Part shown: piece by piece, positions 45,814-56,061 of the stretch
Layout: the number at the start of each line of letters is the position of its first letter
Position numbering within the stretch: the stretch's first letter is position 1
Origin: Zygnema cylindricum
Lineage: Eukaryota; Streptophyta; Zygnematophyceae; Zygnematales; Zygnemataceae
Direction: 5' to 3'
Length of the DNA: 64,000 nucleotides
NCBI GenBank assembly: GCA_037447655.1
Contig: JBBHKE010001037.1
Location: 1-64,000 of the forward strand
Translations under genes and position numbers: made by a program
Notes under the pieces: model-generated
Databases searched by the model: none
What the model saw: only the letters and a program-made list of their open reading frames with translations
What the model was told of the DNA's origin: nothing

Positions 45814-47000
45814 CTAGGAAGACTGATTGCAAGCTGATGAATAGAAAGGGGGATCGGCAAAGTAAGTTAAGTGGAAAGTAGGTTCATCTTCCAATCCCCG
45901 AAGATGGTAAGGGGCTACATTGATCTGATTCTCTTTAATTCGTCGACCATCCTTTCCCTCCAATGTAAGAACCCATTTGTTGGAAACATCAACCACTTTC
46001 AAAATTACTCTCCCGACAGATTTATCCAGCGTGTCCTTCTTCTGTTGCATCCGATATATAAAGTCCCATGGCATAAATTGTCGTCGCCGAGGCACATAAT
46101 TCCCCCTCTTGCGTTGAGAATACCACAACTGATCTCGATGTTGAGCCGCCTGCAAAGTGCCTATGGCGAGAGGCATCTCTTGGTGGAATATCTTGGCTTT
46201 GTCAGCGATCAATTTTTTGACTGTCCCCTTGTCATCCATCTCCGAAGGACCACCGCTTGGGTTGATGCAGCTCCGGGCAAGATAGGATGCCATCCAAATA
46301 GAATGAAATAAGGGCTATACGAGTGGAGAGAAGCCTGCTTGCTGAATCTATAACCCATAGCAATCCAAAGCACTTTTCTGTCCCACTCCCCCAAATCTTT
46401 TTCAACCGCATATTTTCGTAGTGACCGCTTCCTTGTCTATACGCACCTTTCGGCCAAACCATCGGCTTAAGGGTGGTCACGGCTGGTCAGCCGATGGTCG
46501 ACTAGGCATTTTTCCAAGAGGTTGGAAAATTCTCCGGCAAATTCGGAGCCTTGGTCGGTTAGAACTTCTGCAGGCGCCCCGAATTGGGCGAAAACCCTTT
46601 GCAAAAAGGCATCTGCAATTGCCTTGGAGTCCTTCGAGGGCAACACCACTAACTCGATCCACTTGGAAAAATGTTCTATGATGACCAGCATTAAACGGTT
46701 CCCCCGCCTGCTGGTCGGAAGAGGTCCCAAAAGATCCAACGACCATCGATAAAACATCCCCTAGGTAGGAAGTGAATGAAGCTCAGTCGCTCCTTTTTTG
46801 TCAAAAGCAATCTTAACTGAATCGCATGAGGAGCAAGTCTACACAATTCGGTTGACTAGGGTCTGCAACCAATGCCACCAATAGAAGCGTGTAACCAGGG
46901 AAGTGGTCCGCTTTTGCCCAAAGTGTCCACATTGCCGATGGAGATTAGAAATCAGAGTTTCTCGGTCAGAGGGGGAGAGGAACCACTTTCCTCATGCCAT
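45814..47000 (-). pseudogene. Gypsy E integrase
   Basis: Zinc finger with L-H-R-Q-C-G-H-F-G-Q-K-R-T-T (about 46940) and C-S-S-C-D-S. The core has S-L-D-L-L-G-P-L-P (46740), L-T-D-Q-G-S-E-F (46570) and, after a stop, D-G-L-A-E-R (46470), so the three acidic residues are identifiable. The C-terminal domain (46293-45814) has K-K-D-T-L-D-K-S-V-G-R-V, V-S-N-K-W-V-L-T-L-E-G-K-D-G-R and an N-V-A-P-Y-H end. No chromodomain is recognised. Several stops and shifts. Confidence 0.83.
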
Positions 47001-47860
47001 CTGACCATTTCCGAAGGAGAACGCCTCTGTCGTAAGCATACGTAGCCATCCCGGTCTGTATTCGGGATAATTGAATTCCAGTCAAGTGGGGAAGAGGCGA
47101 CCCCTGCTGGATAGATTGGAGAGCATCAGGGTCGTTCTAGAAGTCTTTCCGTCTGGCCCCTATGGGCGCCTGCCCCTCCACGTCGGCCGAGAAAGTTGAC
47201 AGTTCCCCCCCAGATTGGGGAAGCGATATGAAAGCGGAGGATGCTCGAATGATTCCCATACTAATCTCAGGGTCCTCATCATGCTGAGCCCTTGTAGAAT
47301 TTATGGTGGAGGGATTAGGATTCTGGCTAAGTCAGTCAACATTCCCATGGATTTCCCCTGCCCTATGAAAAATGTCAAAATCATATTCCTGTAGGATAAG
47401 AACCCATCAGGCGAGTTTGCTGGTTAACTTACTATTTTCTATGATCCATTTAGGGGTTGGTGATCCGTAATCAAGGTAAAATGGATTCTGTACAAATAAG
47501 ACCAGAAATGCTGGATGGCCCAAACCGCCGCGAGTAACTCTCCCTGGTAACTGCTATAATTCCCCTCAGCCCTGGTGTTGCTCCGGATGGCGTAGGCCAC
47601 CACACATTCATCCCTGGCATCATCAACTAGAGCCAGAATTGCTCCCAATCCAAACGTACTCCAATCGGTATGAAACATGAAAGATCTGTGGTGATCAGGC
47701 ATCTAGAGACCGGGGTGCTGCTTCAGAGCATCTTTCAAGAACTCGAAAGAGATCTGTTGTTTTTCGGCCCACTACCACTCTTGATCTTTCCGGAATAGTT
47801 GGTTAAGGGGCTTAGCGTGATTACTGAACTCATGAATAAACTGCCGATAGTAATTGGCCA
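47001..47860 (-). pseudogene. Gypsy E RNase H and connecting region
   Basis: The tether L-G-L-A-N-Y-Y-R-Q-F-I-H-E-F (near 47840) leads to RNase H in frame 47702-47439: F-H-T-D-W-S-T-F-G-L-G-A-I-L, Y-S-S-Y-Q-G-E-L-L-A-A-V-W-A and F-T-L-I-T-D-H-Q-P-L. The downstream part, up to the integrase zinc finger, is frame-broken (M-A-T-Y-A-Y-D-R-G-V-L-L-R-K near 47040). Confidence 0.82.
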
Positions 47861-48740
47861 GACCTAGAAAGGTGCGAAGGACCGAGATGTTCGTGGTGGG
47901 GGAAGAGCATCAAGGGCTCCCACCATGACCATGTGGGGACCCACAGTCCTGGGAGTCACCTCATGTTCGAGGTAAATGATTTTGTGTACCCCAAAAATGC
48001 CTTTACAGGACATTTCCCGCTTCGAGTGCCGGTCCCGACCGATATGCTCAAATGTTAGATCTAATGTCTTTGAGAATATAATAACATCATAAATATAGAC
48101 CGGCATGTCGATTTCGAGTGCTCGCCATTGCCCGTTGGAATTTTGCCGGTGAATTCTTAAGCCCGAAGGGCATGTAAATCCATTTATATAGTCTAAAACC
48201 TGCCCAAAATGCAGTTTTCTCCTTGTGCTTCGGTTGCATGGCAATCTGGTGGAAACCATTCTTCATGGCCAGAGTGGAATATATAGTGGCGCCAGCAAGA
48301 GAGTCGAATATCTCTTCCGGAGTCGGCATCGGATACCGGTCAGAGATGGTGGCCGTGTTCAGCATGCGACAATCTCCGCACATCCGGAAATCTAAAGTCT
48401 TCCCAAACGAGTCCTTCTTGGGAGGGAGAACTATCAGGGAAGCAAACCCATGAAGTCCAGTACTTTCCTGAACCAATTCGGCTTCCACCAAAGTCTGGAC
48501 TTTAGCCATGATGAATTCTTTTTCTTGAAAACGAAAGGATACTGCTTCTGCCAAACAGTAGTCGTCTCGTCGATCAAATCATTTCGAAAGGTGTTCCTTT
48601 GTAAATACCGACATCTATTTCTGAACATGAGATAACTTGCTTGTTTTTCGGCCAATAGCTCGGAGAGCTGCGCCTTTTGTTGAGGATCCAACTTCTCCCC
48701 TAGGGTCAATCCATTTTCCCAGGCTCTACAGCAGCCCAAG
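47861..48740 (-). pseudogene. Gypsy E reverse transcriptase
   Basis: A linker G-E-K-L-D-P-Q-Q-K-A-Q-L (48700) precedes RT. The RT has L-V-Q-E-S-T-G-L-H-G-F-A-S-L-I-V-L, D-F-R-M-C-G-D-C-R-M-L-N, D-R-Y-P-M-P-T-P-E-E-I and Y-S-T-L-A-M-K-N-G-F-H-Q-I. F-G-L-K-N-S-P-A-K-F-Q-R-A-M follows. The catalytic box near 48080-48100 reads Y-I-Y-D instead of Y-I/V-D-D. A frame break separates it from F-Q-R-A-M. It follows the methyltransferase domain in the same polyprotein order. Confidence 0.87.
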
Positions 48741-49019
48741 CCTGCTGCGGTCTACCCCAGAGGTTAATGTCGAATTCCAATCCTACTTGTGGATCTGCCT
48801 CCACTCTTTCGGCTAGGACTCTACTGGTGACAACTTCCGCTAAGCTGTTGCCATCTGAGCCCCTGCCCCCCCCACAGGGAAAACGTGCGGTGGTGAAATG
48901 TTAATTTTTCTTCTCCTTTCTCTCCCCCCCTCAAGCTGGAAAGTTTGCCTGCATCGTTAACAACTGAGGAGCTTAAAGGTAAACAACCTTGGATTTCGGG
49001 GACTTGAGATTGGAAAAGG

Positions 49020-50133
49020 CGAGTACATGCTTGAGTACCCATGTGATCAAATTCAAGTCCATACTCTTTCTAATTAGGCTGCACCTATGATGGTCTGAGA
49101 TACCTAGTGCTGCCGTGGTGTCTTTACGAAATCCCATTGCTTCTTCCCGTTCTGCAATCGTTGGTGTTGTCTTGATTCTTGCCATACTGTCAAAAATCAT
49201 TCCCGCTGCTCCTTTCCAAAAAGCGTGACTGTGAGGGAAAAAAACCAATGTCGGGAGTGCTTTTAGTGGTAATAATAGTTTGTGGCACCGAAAAAAAAAG
49301 AGAACGGCCTGGTCCTGTCACAGGGGTGGCCATCCTGCCTTCCCCAAGTATTTGCTACACCAAATTCTGAGGGTCGAGAATTTGCTTGTCTAACAGTCGT
49401 CGGAGTAACGGAAGCGAGATCATATTGGTCCAATATGCCTTTACTCTATGTGCACGGGATCCCATTTGTGCGGCGTCGAAAACTAAGGGAGCTTCTAAAA
49501 TCCTGGTTACGTGATTCCAGCTGTCCACAACCTGTTTCTTTTTATCATCTCCCAGGTTGACATTTTCCAGAACGTACCCCACCGGTATGTCCTGATGCTG
49601 TTGAATCCACGTGATTAATTCGATTATCTGGTGAAATGTTCCACTTCTGCGGTCTTGATGCCCTTTTCATTGTCCCGCTCGGGAGTATTCTTGAAAAGGC
49701 TTGCCTGCAAACACCAAATCCACTCTTCCTAAACTGTCTAGATGAGGCGCTAGAATGTTGTCTACATTTTGGGGAACACTTGGTGAGCTGTGGAAATGGC
49801 TTTCACTGGAAGCTGTTGAGGATATGGGTGATGAAGTTGGTGGAGGCGGTGTTCGCTGAAAGCCCGCGCCTCAGGTGATATTTCCACGGCCGCGTATGAC
49901 TCCACCAGATATCCTGTTTTCAAAACCGCTTCCAAATCAAAACTAATTCCCAAAAACAAAGATAAAATACGCAGTCTGGAATTGGGGACTGCAAATGACA
50001 CCACTTGTCGATTAAACTCTTCGTTATCGGACTTGGTTTTGAAAGCATCAGACAGTTGTGTAGAAACGACTTCCTTCAATGTTAAGGCTGAAAATGCCTT
50101 ATCCACTCCCCGCCGAAGTTTTGCTACCTGCAA
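49020..50133 (-). pseudogene. C5 cytosine DNA methyltransferase domain in gypsy E pol
   Basis: In intact members this enzyme transfers a methyl group from S-adenosylmethionine to cytosine C5. Motif I is L-R-I-L-S-L-F-L-G-I (49942-49974) and the following strand A-A-V-E-I-S-P-E-A is at 49867-49893. Motif IV is D-L-V-F-A-G-K-P-F-Q (about 49691-49720), where the catalytic Cys of P-C-Q is Phe (codon 49694-49696). Then R-S-G-T-F (about 49640), E-N-V (49559-49567) and R-A-H-R-V-K-A-Y-W (49430-49456). The C-terminal part has E-R-E-E-A-M-G-F (49129-49152) and M-D-L-N (49051-49062). Breaks: frameshift near 49768, TGA 49667-49669, a stop near 49352, frameshift near 49200. It resembles the DRM/DNMT3 side of the family most, by eye. 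It sits between protease and reverse transcriptase. Confidence 0.88.
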
Positions 50134-50741
50134 TAATCTATTCTTATATTCCTCTTCCCACCGCTTGGAAATTGGGAATTGCTAGATTTCTTTGGCGATA
50201 TCTGTAGAACTGCCAAACAGTTCCGACGGAGATGATGTAGTGTACACCGGGTAGCAACCAGACACAGGGACATTTGTCTTCCCCCGGTTCCATAAATCCA
50301 AAGGAACCACCACTTTGGTTCCTTCCAGATTCTTGGGGTCCTGGACGGTAGATTGTTCCTTCCACACGCTGAAACTCATATTGAGTCGGGTCCAAGTGGC
50401 CATTCCCAGCAGAATTTTGAATTAAGTTCCTTCCACCACCAAGAAGGGAAGCACAATTTTCACGCGTTGGCCTCCGTCATCAGAAAACTCGATTTCCATG
50501 CCTTGATTATTCCAAGAACTTGTTCACTGCCGCTGCTTACGGTGCTTAAGCAGATATTGCTTGGGCAGATTTCGGGCCAGAGTTCCTCGGGCATTTTTTG
50601 CAAAGCGGAGGTGGTAATGAGGTTGGGGAGAACTTTGGTGTCGACCCCAGCGTCGTGGTATCCCCCGTACCCGTTGAGCTTCAAGTTCCTGGTCTCGTTC
50701 AGTATAAGAGCCACTGATGAGGCTTTGTAGTCCATATCCAC
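50134..50741 (-). pseudogene. Gypsy E protease and linker to methyltransferase
   Basis: The frame 50741-50460 looks like a retropepsin-type domain: D-A-G-V-D-T-K-V-L-P (around 50654) in place of the usual D-T/S-G, and L-G-I-I near its end, like the flap/second Gly motif. A second frame (50403-50182) is contiguous with the methyltransferase and has the V-V-V-P-L-D-L-W and N-V-P-V-S-G-C motifs, of unknown role. The protease call is tentative because the motif is not canonical. Confidence 0.55.
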
Positions 50742-51609
50742 TAAAAGGGGTTTTGGGATCGGTGGACAGAAATATTGCTGTTGGCAGAGTGGTCCTGTCT
50801 ACCCCCCCTTTACAGAGTGGATCTCCTCTCCCAATGCATGAATGAGGATTTCTTCAGGCAGGTTGTGGGAGGATGCTAAAGTCTTCATGTGTGTGAGGGC
50901 ATAGGGCATGAGGTGCCGGACTAGCATGACAGCCGGTTTCGAGGATGGATCTCTTTCTCTCGCAACTGTTTCTCGTTCTATTGATTTTCGAAACCGGGAG
51001 GCAATTTAGGTTTGGGAGGAAGAGATGGGGGTTGATTAGGTTTGATTCCTAGGCCGATGTCGCTGTTCAACATTACTGACCGGGGAGTAAATGACAAAGG
51101 CCTTGTAGCTTTCTGGTTGTGATCGCGATGACCCATTTTTTGTCTGTCCTGTCTTTACATTGAGGTGGAACTGCCGAGATGGCGGCGGCTGTCTCCCACC
51201 CCAACATTCCAAGCTCCGGACAGAAAGGTTTGGGCATGGTGGGCATTTGGGGGTTCCAAATCCCAGCCCAATAAGTCGCCATCTTTGGCACCCGTGGTGC
51301 GTTGAAGCTCAAGCTCAGTGAGCTTCTGCAACAACTCCTGTTTGTGCTTTTGGAGTGGTTGTGCTGTTGTGAGAGGAGCATGCCGGGAAGAAGATCCCAG
51401 GGGGAGGGTAACCAACTCTGCAGCCATTGCGGCTAGCAGCTGACTTTGTTGCTGTATGATAATCTCCGGCGTAAGCCTGGCCGGAGCAACCGGGGCTCGT
51501 TCAGATTTCTTCGGCATGGACATAAGTTGGCGCCCCCAGGAGTAAAGTAGTTAGAGGGGGAGAGGGTTAACGGCTGTTTCTCCTTCTCCAGTAAACAAAA
51601 CAAATTGCA
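50742..51609 (-). pseudogene. Gypsy E gag-protease spacer, coiled-coil-like
   Basis: The frame 51523-51155 is Gln/Leu/Ala-rich (I-I-I-Q-Q-Q-S-Q-L-L-A-A-M-A-A, then K-H-K-Q-E-L-L-Q-K-L-T-E-L) and could form a coiled coil. No catalytic motif is seen. It is overlapped by other frames and broken further downstream. Assignment to the polyprotein is by position. Confidence 0.5.
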
Positions 51610-53102
51610 TCATTTCCTTGGGGTACTCCCATTTTTCCAGAAGCATTGCCCTTCCTTATGCCCTAGAAATCCACAAGCTTCGCACTTGGCGCCCTCGGTG
51701 GTATATTTACTCCGGATTTTGTTGGAGATTTGAGCGTCATCAAACTTTGGAAGTTTGATTTGCCGCAACTGAGATTGGGACATCTTAGAGGTTTTGCTCC
51801 GTGGAGTTGGACGAGAAGTTTCCTTGGTTATCGGGTTCTTGTCCTCTCCCCTCCCTCCCTTGAACTTTTCTTCCTGTTTCAAGGTCATTTCTGCACGTTC
51901 TTTCTCCCATTCCTTATGTTTCAAAGCCATCTCCGATTTAAGTTTCTTTGTGTAGTGCTTCCACCCATGACCCGGTTGTTGGCAATTCATGTAATTATAC
52001 AGAAATTCTCGCTCATTTGCTCCCATAGCTGGTTCTGACCTGCTGTCAGCCTCTTGCTTCCCTTTAAGCTTCCGAATAAGTTTGAAGTTCACCCTGTTCC
52101 TCTTCATTCAAGGAGGTTTCGTGTCAGCCACTTGTTTCCTTTTAAGCTTCTAAAAATTTTGAAGTTCATCCTGTTCCTTTTCATTCAAAGAGGTTTCCCT
52201 GGCGAATCTTGCAAATTTTGTTCGGCTTTGCCGGTTTCACCGCCTTCCCTTGCCTCACTCTAGACAAAGTGGTCATATAATTTATCGCCACCGCGAGATT
52301 TCTTTGGCGAGGGATTGATGTCTTCAATTGCCTATTTGACAATCCAGTTATCTAGAGCAGTGTGCCAGTGATAAAGTATTTAGTTGCCATTGCCGCAAGG
52401 TCAATCGTGGACAGTTTCGTTTTCTGACAAAGGCTTGAGAGTTGGTTAAGAGAGAGTCTGGGGAGTCTCGTTCTTTAAGCATTGGAATTCCGTGAATTCC
52501 TTGATTGCTTACTCATTCCTCTCTGTGTAGAGGAGTCTCTAGATGTTCAGCAGAGTGGTAGAAGGGTTGGGATTAACAACCATGCGAGTTGCTGCCTGGA
52601 TTGCCTGAATGACTTGCAGCTGGTTAACTTAGGCACTTCCTTCTGCTTGCAGTTTCATGTCCTATGTGAAGGTAGCGGTTATAGGGGTTGCAGCCGCTGC
52701 CGCTAAATGAGCTTCCGCTTGCAAGACGGCCGCATCAAGGACCGGATCTGAGATCTTGATGCTAGGAGCCATTGAAAGTGGTTGACGCTACTTGTAATCT
52801 GCCAACGCCCCTCTTGAAAAGTAGTTGACCATCATGGGGAAGAGGGATGTCTCGAAGTCATCCGAAATGGCTCCTCCCCGGTACTTATTGATTTCGGCTT
52901 GTGTAAGAGATTTCCACAACAACTCGAGATCCAAAAATGCGATCTCCGAGCTATCTCCTGTAAAGATCCTGATATCCCCCATTTCTTTTCTTCCTCTGCA
53001 AGGTTGGTGAAATGGGAAGAGGAAGGACCGGTGGGGCTGAAAAACTGAGCCGTCGAGATGACTCCCGTATCCTCTTCCTCGGAACCAAAACCGTTTCCTC
53101 AT
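51610..53102 (-). pseudogene. Gypsy E gag with two zinc knuckles
   Basis: Frame 53102-52788 has a capsid-like start (M-G-D-I-R-I-F-T-G-D-S). The middle, 52780-52110, is frame-broken but keeps gag-type helices and a duplicated Lys/Glu-rich segment (near 52070-52190). Frame 52107-51610 has a first knuckle N-C-Q-Q-P-G-H-G-W-K-H-Y, in which two Cys positions are Tyr, and an intact CX2CX4HX4C (C-E-A-C-G-F-L-G-H, 51643-51684). A basic Lys/Glu-rich stretch lies between them. It would bind element RNA. Confidence 0.72.
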
Positions 53103-53581
53103 CCGGTAAAAGGTGCTGCCCTAACAGATGTGGATCCCCCTCCCACAGAGGAAGTATTAGCGCCTGAAAATATGGTGGGAGGAAGGATTTTCCCCACTAC
53201 TCTATATCTAGGAGAGTTTTGTTCCTCCCTGAGAATCTGCTCCGCCGATGGGATGTGGAGGCGAGTTCGGTTAAAATGAGGTCTTTGGGGAATGGGTGGC
53301 GACGGAGACGGAGACGAAGACTGTTGGGGCTTGGTTGGATAAGGCGTCTGTTTGTGGGTTCGCCTCCTGGAGGTCTCGGGAGGTGGAGTTCCGAATCTGG
53401 TGGAAGGGGAACGGCTGTAAGGAGGTGTGTAAGCGGGGACGTCGTGTTTGTAAGGTAAAATAGGCGGCTCTCGAGACCCCCAGACTGCTGCAGCGAAAGA
53501 AAGGGATGGTGAAGGGCAGTCCCGGGGCTCTGTAGTAAGAGCCGCGGAGTGAGAGGAAGGAGGAGGAGGAGAAGATGGGAG
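53103..53581. other. Gypsy E, region upstream of gag
   Basis: No family motif recognised on either strand. GC-richer than the flanks, purine-rich on the + strand (GGAGACGGAGACGAAGAC and AGGAGGAGGAGGAG). It belongs to E by position and ends at the GGGAG target of the solo LTR. Confidence 0.5.
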
Positions 53582-54680
53582 TGTTGAAATTTATGTATTT
53601 TCTAGGTCTGTATTGGAAGAATAAATAGAGTGTTGAAAAGGGGTGACTAATAGTTCACTTCTATATTTTAGTTTGAATGTAAAGAGAGAGAAAGAGAGGA
53701 CCAAAGACACGCCATGGATGCCGCATGATTTAGAAGGAGGCAGAATGAATTAGAAAGTATTTTACTAGTTTTAGCAAAATACTGCCCCTGGCCGGATTTG
53801 AACCGTGGTATATAGGCTACTAAAGTAGACCAACGTCTTATCCATTATGTCACTAACGTATCGACACAAGTGGAACGTTTCACGCATATTTAGCTATTGA
53901 TTCAAAGGACTAATTCGCAGCAGACTAACGAAAACGCGCATTAATCACTTCATGCATGGAAGCGAATTGAAGCCCTATAAATATAACTAATCGGACGGCC
54001 ACCATTACAGCCGCCACCCGCAATAAGCATTCGGCGGCCTTTGGGGATAGCGTCACGCGGTGCCACGTGGCGCCACATTATTTGACACCGGAGAAGATGG
54101 GAGGAGGAACCATGGCTCCCGATTTGGCACATGTCACCTTGTAGACCATGTTGTACAATGGCCGTACAATAAGTACATCGCCCATCGTACCTTGTTGTAC
54201 TATATAGTGTTCCTATTGGACTAGGGTTTTGTAGTAGGTAGTCATGAGTAGGCAGACTAAGACCTAGCAATATTTCGGTACCTCTCTCTAAGAGAGCTTG
54301 TAACTATAAAGGTCATCTTTGACCAGCCATAACTTAATGCTCGGGTGAGCAAATTCAGTGATTCTTTTTGCTGCGGACTCGGGGGAGTCTAGGATACACA
54401 AAGGTGTAGTCGGTCAGAGGTTTTTGCGTGTCAGGGTGACACTTATTCAGTGGGAAAGTCAAAGTGGGGAATACTGTCCAAAACACATATTCAAGTTTTG
54501 CATTCTGTGGTGGAACTGAGCACACAGAAGGCCTTCTCTTCACTAGGGTGAAGGTGTATTGGAGTTTTGATTGTCAAGGGATCATTCATTTGGGTTTATA
54601 TCAACTTGGAGTCGGCACTATCTAGATTAGCTTCTTTTGGATTTGCGAATTCTGTGGGCAATGGAGCCCATAGAATTTCA
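53582..54680 (+). repeat. Family A solo LTR in gypsy E
   Basis: 1099 bp from TGTTGAAATTT to CATAGAATTTCA, flanked by the direct repeat GGGAG (53577-53581 and 54681-54685). There is no internal copia sequence, so it is a solo LTR left by recombination between two LTRs. It has the tRNA-like module on the minus strand (TGACATAATGG and GGTTCAAATCC, about 53790-53860) and CTCTCTCTAAGAGAGC near 54281. Confidence 0.88.
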
Positions 54681-56061
54681 GGGAGATCTGCAAATGCTCT
54701 AAGAGGTGGTGAAGGGGGTGTTGACGGCCTCAAGGGGATGTGAATCCTCTCGTCCGGTCGTAACTCCACCAAAGCCTCCATTGCTGAAGACACCTCCACC
54801 GAGACCAAGGTTGGCTCTTTCGAGAACAGCAGTAGACTCGGTAGGTAAATCTGCACCTAAACCCCTCCTGTTAGGTCCTGTTGTTTTCCCCCCTTCCCGC
54901 TGAAGAGGAGGCTCTCGGCTAGGCCCTGAGGAAGGAACGTTAGGCTGTGTGCTTGCGAGGGGAGAAGTTCCCATTGCTGGTGTTCAGCATGCAGCCCGGT
55001 CTCTTGTGTAAGAGGGGTCTGCCAACTGAGAATCCCACTTGTCCTACGCCAAGCTTCCCGAATAAGCACCATTTCCTATTCCCATACCATTCTTCTTTCC
55101 ACCTCCAAGGCCTTCCAATATACGGTGGCAGGCCCGGCCCCCGCCGTAGCTTGTCTTTGGGATTTTAGATCCTCCACTAGCTCCTTGGCTTTTTCGACCA
55201 CTTTTGTGAGATCCACTTTCCCCACCGCCGGAATTTTGGGATCATTGGGTCTGGTTCGCCACCATCCCTCGGACAAATCTTTTGGTCCCGTACCCTGAAC
55301 CTGTAGATCGGTCGGTTTGGATCGCTAGAGCCATTTCGCAGGGAAGACACGAGTCGCTGTAGGAGAAGATTTCTGGGTTGAGACTAACACAATAGTGGGA
55401 GACGTCTCCTCCTTGGGAAGAGGTAGGAATCTCCCCTTGCTGTCACGATGGTCAAACCTTTTTACCCTCAATGGGTCTCGTGCTTCCCTCTCCATACCCT
55501 CTTCTCCTCTACGAGGCCAAGAAGAGGAACGCCCGCGGAGGGTCTGCTGGTTGCAGTGTCCTGAGAGGAAGATGGGGGAGGGCGAGAATAGGGAGCTCTC
55601 TAGGAGCGGTCCTGCACCGACTATGAAAAGCTCCTCTCTGAAGAACTGCTCAAAATATTTACCACCCCTCCCACGGGTCTAACCACTCTGACTCGATCTC
55701 TCCGAGCCACTCTCTATACCAACTCCTTCTTCACCTTCAGCTCATGGAGATCGTGAAGAGCAAGGAGTTCTTTACGATCTAGGCGACGTGGATTCGTCAA
55801 AACCGCGGGGTCAATTGGATCTCGGCTCGGTGAATTTTGGATCTGGTGTGAGACCCGGCCTCCGGAAGAGGACCCAAATAAGGCTCCCTATGCGCATGCC
55901 TCTTTGGCCAAGCCCTGGGAGACACTTGGTTCCTCTCCTAGGCCTGAGCTTAGGCTTCCTTCCTTTCCTCAGCATAGGCCTTGGCGGCCTTCGCTAAAGA
56001 GGGGTAATGTTTGGGAGTCAGACTAGGAGAAAGAGGAGGAGAAGAAGCACTAGATGGTTCG
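54681..56061 (-). pseudogene. Gypsy E 5' region, unidentified reading frame
   Basis: Between the 5' LTR and the solo LTR. The frame 55276-55076 encodes K-V-D-L-T-K-V-V-E-K-A-K-E-L-V-E-D-L, helical and charged, and 54974-54699 encodes a Gly/Pro/Ser-rich low-complexity stretch. I do not recognise the product. It may be an extra 5' frame or an extended gag N-terminus, since gypsy elements of usual length do not need 2.5 kb before gag. Broken by stops. Confidence 0.45.

Noticed and set aside
49020-50133. Methyltransferase as a contaminant bacterial restriction-modification gene
   Set aside because: It is on the same strand and in order between the gypsy gag/protease and reverse transcriptase, is decayed like its neighbours, and has no restriction enzyme or bacterial gene nearby.
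53058-53458. Plus-strand frames opposite gypsy E
   Set aside because: Arg/Gly-rich shadow frames from GC-rich sequence opposite the gag leader, with no recognisable motif.
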